Source of the DNA: a virus
Virus record (IMG/VR): IMGVR_UViG_3300009502_000213
Location: 1 to 22,951 of that record
Strand: one strand, 5' to 3'
Length of the DNA: 22,951 nucleotides
The translations under genes and the position numbers were made by a program. Below the pieces are notes generated by a model. That model was not told the origin of the DNA. It did no database searches and saw only the letters and a list, made by a program, of their open reading frames with translations. This document shows, piece by piece, positions 19,304 to 22,951 of the stretch (its first letter is position 1; each line of letters opens with the position of its first letter).

Positions 19304-19313
19304 GGGGGGGGGG
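19304..19313. repeat. G10 homopolymer in a gene leader
   Basis: Ten G on the plus strand (C10 in the transcript) between the 147-aa stop and the 92-aa start, 8 nt from the ATG. Confidence 0.85.
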
Positions 19314-19317
19314 CTAG

Positions 19318-19761
19318 CTAACTTTTTGTGGATCGTTTCTGTAACAAATCACAGACTTCCACCATCTCTAACCACCACTTGGGCTCAACTTCCTGCCAAG
19401 GGGTAGCTAAATCTATACGTTTGATCTCATTGAGAATGAATGATTTGAAACATTTCCAACGTACATCCGGCTCCATATTTTTAGCTGTCAGTTCATTTAA
19501 TCTCTTACATTCTCCAGACAATGTTGGAAGAGAGATGTACTCGTATACCATTTTATCTTTCTTCTTTAATGCCTCACCATCCCACCTAGCTAAAAGTACA
19601 GGATCGGTCTCTGCCTCGTAAGTCATCGGAACACGTTTCACCTTATGCTTCGTAGGAGGTTTTACCTCAGGTGCCTTCATAATGAACCCTTCGTGTACAG
19701 CTTCAACGTCATATGGCCACGGTCCTTGAGTCTTCTTCTCAATCAGAAACTTCTTTTTCAT
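19318..19761 (-). CDS. Unknown 147-aa protein
   Basis: Basic N-terminal region (MKKKFLIEKKTQGPWPYDVE, later KPPTKHKVKRVPMTYEAETD), then helices (LLARWDGEALKKKDKMVYEY; ELTAKNMEPDVRWKCFKSFI) and an acidic Trp-rich end. 22 nt after a promoter motif. Soluble; no recognised domain. Confidence 0.8.
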   Translation of the reverse strand: MKKKFLIEKKTQGPWPYDVEAVHEGFIMKAPEVKPPTKHKVKRVPMTYEAETDPVLLARWDGEALKKKDKMVYEYISLPTLSGECKRLNELTAKNMEPDVRWKCFKSFILNEIKRIDLATPWQEVEPKWWLEMVEVCDLLQKRSTKS

Positions 19762-19783
19762 TTAGGTCCATGGTGTACCTAGA

Positions 19784-19797
19784 TTATAAAATGTCAA
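19784..19797 (-). promoter_or_regulatory. Compact phage promoter motif overlapping a stop codon
   Basis: Minus-strand TTGACATTTTATAA; its TGA (19794-19796) is the stop codon of the 230-aa gene upstream. Confidence 0.7.
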
Positions 19798-20486
19798 GGA
19801 CTTTTTTGAGAAAGCATCGGAGCTAATTCTGATTTTTTTAAATATCTTTCCGCCTCTTCAAGACCATCTAATGATTTAGAGAACCGATATATCTCATTTA
19901 AAACCGAAGTCGTGTATGTCAATTCGACGTTAACCTTTGATTCAGGTTTAAATCCATTGGCTTGATCACGCAAAAAATCGTCAATAATTACCTTTCCGTT
20001 TTTCCTCTTAGCCAATCTGTATATATGAACGACATCATCTTCATAATCCCATAGACACACATAAAGATTTTTAGCGTCTGGGAAATCACTAAATCTCTGT
20101 AATATTGTACCCTCTGCCGCATCAGTAGCATCCTTTCTATTATTTTTACCAGTCTTACCAAACGTGTATCCTTTACCCTTTGTAACTTTAACTTGACTCA
20201 ATGCTTCGTGATCGACGAGATTGAAATCCACACATGCCAAATGTTTTTTAAAATCAAACACAATACCTAGCTCATCAAACGATGCTGCAAGATATTGTTC
20301 ATACAAGCTTCCAGGAACCGCTCCATTGGCGTCAAAGATACTTCTATTTCCAGATCGCTTCATATGCTCCACATCAACCTCACGCATCTTCTCTACGGCC
20401 AAATAATGGGCCGCCTTATAATCCGCACAGAAACTCATATGTGGGTTCCTATTAGCTTTAGGCCACTTTAACGAAAACGGTTCCAT
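19794..20486 (-). CDS. 230-aa protein, possible PD-(D/E)XK-type nuclease
   Basis: No confident family. The middle section reads GSLYEQYLAASFDELGI, then VDFNLVDHEALSQVKVTKGK: a Glu in a helix followed by Asp and, 12 residues on, QxK, which fits the E-D-QxK pattern of Mrr-like PD-(D/E)XK nucleases. The C-terminal part has a helix pair. No zinc site, no signal peptide. Ends inside the next promoter; 14 nt after the 112-aa gene. Confidence 0.8.
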   Translation of the reverse strand: MEPFSLKWPKANRNPHMSFCADYKAAHYLAVEKMREVDVEHMKRSGNRSIFDANGAVPGSLYEQYLAASFDELGIVFDFKKHLACVDFNLVDHEALSQVKVTKGKGYTFGKTGKNNRKDATDAAEGTILQRFSDFPDAKNLYVCLWDYEDDVVHIYRLAKRKNGKVIIDDFLRDQANGFKPESKVNVELTYTTSVLNEIYRFSKSLDGLEEAERYLKKSELAPMLSQKSP

Positions 20487-20500
20487 ATAGATGTAATCTA

Positions 20501-20839
20501 TTAAACCTTAAGAGGAACCTTCGTAGGATCTACACCTTCCGACGCTCCACCGTTATAACGTGTACGTTCATTCTTTTCTCCACCAAATGGATGTGAGAAG
20601 TACTTAATAGCGTTCCTCACAGGAAGAGGAAGCTTGGTCTCTGTCTTACATTGCTTCATCATACGAAGCGTGACCATGTCTTGGGTCATACGTTTTACCC
20701 ACTTACGAGTCTCCGCAGACGACCTAGAAAGATCGACCACATAATAACCAGGAGCGTTCTGTGTTAGACCGAAACGCTTAAGCATTTGTGGGGGAAGTGT
20801 TCCCTTTGGAGTGGTCGCTGATCCTTTTACCTTAGCCAT
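20501..20839 (-). CDS. Unknown basic 112-aa protein
   Basis: MAKVKGSATTPKGTLPPQML, then YYVVDLSRSSAETRKWVKRM and TRLPLP-like basic segments with a Gly/Arg-rich end (GGEKNERTRYNGGASEG). Predicted helical centre, flexible ends, strong positive charge. First gene of a pair with the nuclease-like protein; only a degenerate promoter motif (20881-20894) lies upstream. Confidence 0.75.
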   Translation of the reverse strand: MAKVKGSATTPKGTLPPQMLKRFGLTQNAPGYYVVDLSRSSAETRKWVKRMTQDMVTLRMMKQCKTETKLPLPVRNAIKYFSHPFGGEKNERTRYNGGASEGVDPTKVPLKV

Positions 20840-21128
20840 ATAGTGTATGTGTTAAATTAAGTATTATTAGTTAAGAGTCTCTATATTGAGTCAAGGGGTA
20901 GCTAAAGTCAACGTATAATAAGTATATAAAAAGTATAAAGGTAAAATAGAATCATGCTTCTTATTATAATACGTGCTAAAAACTACTATTTATAATCATC
21001 TATCTTAAAAAAGCCGTCACTATGAAGAAGCTAAAAAATCCACATATAAATGCGCGATGACACAAAATTTAAATCTATTTTCTAAAAAGGTAACAATTAA
21101 TATACTATAGTAAAGCTATAATTAATCA
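20840..21128. other. AT-rich spacer with degenerate promoter motif
   Basis: About 290 bp, very AT-rich, no gene seen. TTGACTCAATATAG on the minus strand at 20881-20894 is a weak promoter-motif match 42 nt before the 112-aa gene. CAAGGGGT AGCTAAA at 20892-20906 repeats a 15-bp sequence found inside the 147-aa gene near 19396. Confidence 0.4.
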
Positions 21129-21821
21129 TCAGTCTAAACTTCTAACCACATCCTTTATCATCTCAAACCTCTTAGCTAGTATTTTAATCTTATCTGGACA
21201 ATCCCAGTGTATCTCAGGCCACCAAAATCCACTTCCACCAGCATTAATCCACGCTTCAATGTTGCTTAAATCGCAATCAATCAGCAAATGTCTCCTAGAA
21301 GTAGCTAATAAAGGCCTATTCTTATCACATGTCCAGATTAAATTGTCAGCCAGACTCGTACCAAAACTCTTCTTAATCCACATATATCTATCGCTAAGTT
21401 GCTCTGCATATTCCCAATCTGAGAGGAGAAATAGGTTTCCGTTACTACATTTATAAAATTCTTCTAGCATAGGCCAGAACCATTGATACTTAGGAACGCC
21501 ATACCAAAAACCAGGCTCCTCTGCAATTGATATCAAAGTATCCATAGGAAATTTCTCCAGCAGCAGGTTTTCCTTTATATAACAATTACCTTCACACTTC
21601 ACTGCATACTCATCCATCCTCTCTGCAAACCTCTTCGTAAGGTTGCCAAATAATCCATATACCTCACAGTATATAGTGACTTTCGACGTGGGACAATTTT
21701 TATAATTACATGCTATAGGGTCCAATTCATTATTATAAATCTTTGCGGGAAAGTATTTACCGTATATAACGTCAATTTTATCGTCTATATAGAGAGAGGA
21801 GGAATTATGATATAGTTGCAT
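21129..21821 (-). CDS. 230-aa protein, possibly HAD-fold
   Basis: Unusually rich in Trp, Tyr and Cys. The C-terminal HLLIDCDLSNIEAWINAGGS resembles the LIDD..xNIexWxxAGG end of phage HAD-type 5'-nucleotidases, and EEPGFWYGVPKY plus WEYAEQLSDRYMWIKKSFG fit the cap and helix of that family. The usual N-terminal DxDGV nucleophile motif is not evident (LYIDDKIDVIYG at most), so it may be an inactive or divergent member. No promoter motif upstream. Confidence 0.75.
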   Translation of the reverse strand: MQLYHNSSSLYIDDKIDVIYGKYFPAKIYNNELDPIACNYKNCPTSKVTIYCEVYGLFGNLTKRFAERMDEYAVKCEGNCYIKENLLLEKFPMDTLISIAEEPGFWYGVPKYQWFWPMLEEFYKCSNGNLFLLSDWEYAEQLSDRYMWIKKSFGTSLADNLIWTCDKNRPLLATSRRHLLIDCDLSNIEAWINAGGSGFWWPEIHWDCPDKIKILAKRFEMIKDVVRSLD

Positions 21822-21856
21822 TACTTATATATATAGAACTGCCAGTGAATTAAATT

Positions 21857-21886
21857 GAAAAAAGTTGCAAACCAGCGATATGCAAC
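21857..21886 (-). terminator. Probable rho-independent terminator
   Basis: Minus strand: stem GTTGCA/TGCAAC, 11-nt loop, followed by T6. Sits between the 22 kb genes and the 230-aa gene. Confidence 0.6.
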
Positions 21887-22309
21887 TCCACAGTGCTTCC
21901 CCCACTCCGTCCCACTTCGCCCCATTCCTTCCCCTCTCTTTGCGTCTTTTCTTTTAATACTCTCTGTCTCTCCCCTATCTTCTCTCCTTGCTATTCTTTT
22001 ATATGATAGTATAGATCTGTTTGTTTCTATATTATAAGATATATTCTTATTTAGCGTATTTCTCTCTGTGTTCTTTATTATGTCTTTTGTGTCTATATTC
22101 TAAATATATTTTTTGCTGACGGGCTTGCTTTCTGTGTCTTATGTAATAGCAGCTAAATTATAATTCTGTTTATCGTTCACGTTCGATGTGATGTTGATAT
22201 CTTTGTGATATCACTTTGTTATCACTTTCTTTATTTCTATTTATAAACGACGAAGACGACTCTTGGTCGTCTTTTATTATTCTTCTTTCTTCTTATAATT
22301 ACAGTTCGG
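21887..22309. other. Gene-free pyrimidine-rich spacer
   Basis: About 420 bp with no supported gene. 21887-22005 is strongly C/T-rich on the plus strand. GTGATATCAC (22205-22214) is a perfect palindrome. A purine-biased minus-strand frame is open but has no conserved start or protein-like content. Confidence 0.45.
22253..22277. terminator. Perfect hairpin, possible bidirectional terminator
   Basis: AAGACGAC/GTCGTCTT (8 bp) with a 5-nt loop, followed by T-rich DNA on the plus strand. Lies downstream of the 85-aa gene on the minus strand, where the T-run is weaker. Confidence 0.45.
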
Positions 22310-22567
22310 TCATTGGAAGGAACTGGAAGGATTGTTAGATTGCGATTCCTGCGATTCTGCTTCAATTCTTGAGAAGGTTGAGAGATACGCTCCAAAACCA
22401 TTTAATATGACATCTGCCATCTTTAATGATACTATTTTTTTACCCTCTACATCTTTATCTGGATCTTTACCTAGCTTCTCCCCAACGTACCATTTGATTT
22501 CATCGTAGACTCGTTGAAGTTCTCTACGTTGAGCATTGTTATAACGTTTTAGGAATTTCTCGTCCAT
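22310..22567 (-). CDS. Unknown 85-aa protein
   Basis: Charged helix at the start (MDEKFLKRYNNAQRRELQRV), a second helix with LKMADVILNGFGAYLSTFSR and a Ser/Gln/Asn-rich tail. The leader carries two palindromes (AGTTATAACT core), so this gene may be repressed by a dimeric regulator or be that regulator itself. Family not recognised. Confidence 0.75.
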   Translation of the reverse strand: MDEKFLKRYNNAQRRELQRVYDEIKWYVGEKLGKDPDKDVEGKKIVSLKMADVILNGFGAYLSTFSRIEAESQESQSNNPSSSFQ

Positions 22568-22576
22568 ATTGTTATT

Positions 22577-22623
22577 TATAGTTATAACTATAATTATAAT
22601 GAACGAAAGACAGTTATAACTGT
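22577..22623. promoter_or_regulatory. Pair of palindromic operator-like sites
   Basis: TATAGTTATAACTATA (22577-22592, 16-bp perfect palindrome) and ACAGTTATAACTGT (22610-22623, 14-bp perfect palindrome), 32 bp centre to centre, about three helical turns, 10 bp upstream of the 85-aa gene. The GTTATAAC core recurs at 22538-22545 inside that gene. Confidence 0.55.
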
Positions 22624-22633
22624 AAGTATTTAT

Positions 22634-22951
22634 TTATAGCCAGTCTCTACGTAGTGTTCTCTTCGTCTCTTCGTGGAAGAATGAATCTGAGAGCCTTCTA
22701 TGAGCAGCTAATAGTTCTTCTGGTAAAGTAAATGGCTTGGTGTTATCCACTGTAACAACCTCTTCCACCGTTGGAGTAAACCACGAGACGTTTACGTAGT
22801 TATCATCTTTTCCCGGTCGATTGTATTCTAGAGTAAATCCTTTTTTAAGTAGAACGTCAGTGACTTCGTAGGGTAAAGCTGATCTATGAATCTCCGCTTC
22901 AAATTTACCTTCTCTAGCCACGGATTCTATAAATAACTCGACAGTATCCAC
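22634..22951 (-). CDS. Unknown protein, 5' end probably outside window
   Basis: 106 codons counting the stop, open to the window edge. The first codon in view is GTG, not ATG, so the gene may continue upstream or start there. VELFIESVAREGKFEAEIHR, then TDVLLKKGFTLEYNR, VNVSWFTPTVEE and a basic C-terminal helix (FFHEETKRTLRRDWL). Alpha/beta, soluble; no family recognised. Confidence 0.7.
   Translation of the reverse strand: MDTVELFIESVAREGKFEAEIHRSALPYEVTDVLLKKGFTLEYNRPGKDDNYVNVSWFTPTVEEVVTVDNTKPFTLPEELLAAHRRLSDSFFHEETKRTLRRDWL

Noticed and set aside
21837-21938. 34-codon minus-strand frame in the purine-rich tract
   Set aside because: Open only because of purine bias and it runs through a terminator hairpin; no start context or conservation clue.
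1-22951. CRISPR arrays, insertion sequences, integrase or attachment sites
   Set aside because: No regularly spaced repeats, transposase-like genes with inverted ends, or integrase were seen.

Overview
The window looks like a stretch of accessory genome from a large tailed bacteriophage of a Gram-negative host. Reasons: small tightly packed genes that nearly all lie on the minus strand with 1-4 nt overlaps, a T4 Rnl1-type RNA ligase, a tRNA cluster, three free-standing homing endonucleases (the only convincing plus-strand genes), and a short promoter-like motif repeated in front of most transcription units. Genes rarely show a Shine-Dalgarno sequence; many starts sit in AT-rich contexts such as TTAATTTTATG. 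The host is not identifiable. A surface protein ending in a PEP-CTERM/LPXTG-like tail points to a host with such sorting machinery, but this is inference.

Layout, left to right. 1-3045: minus-strand operons of small unknown proteins, including three tandem paralogous membrane peptides (1381-1878), a Cys-cluster protein (698-1333) and an AT-hook protein (2623-3045). 3123-3767: HNH homing endonuclease running into a tRNA-Leu (3746-3829), followed by a promoter-led region that folds but has no proper start codon (3882-4069). 4095-6600: small genes, a radical SAM enzyme (4916-5836) and two paralogues sharing an ITNSSSEIF motif. 6601-9247: an RNA-rich island with a roughly 400-nt structured RNA closed by a 22-bp helix (6723-7129), a GIY-YIG endonuclease, tRNA-Met, further tRNA-like genes including one split by 60 nt, and another folded RNA (8636-8847). 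9248-11556 and 11553-13257: small genes, then an operon in which RNA ligase is co-transcribed with two tiny proteins, an SH3-like protein and the sortase/exosortase-tailed surface protein. 13294-15528: small genes and a three-helix membrane protein. 15979-16650: second GIY-YIG endonuclease, overlapping the end of a 36-aa phage gene. 16609-18335: small genes, a GYTH-type protein and a cysteine-rich protein. 18395-19016: a plus-strand copy of the promoter motif, a GC-rich patch and a gene-poor spacer. 19017-22951: a more AT-rich, more loosely packed section with five to seven unknown genes, a G10 tract, pyrimidine-rich spacers and a pair of palindromic operator-like sites.

How it works together. 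A motif of consensus TTGACWTTTTATAAA, about 20 nt upstream of start codons, occurs at least 21 times on the minus strand. Its boxes are too close together for a sigma-70 promoter, so it probably marks units read by a phage-specified or phage-modified polymerase. Terminator hairpins directly precede some copies. The tRNAs and RNA ligase fit a tRNA supply and repair theme. The structured RNAs around the tRNA cluster are the most likely novelty in this window.
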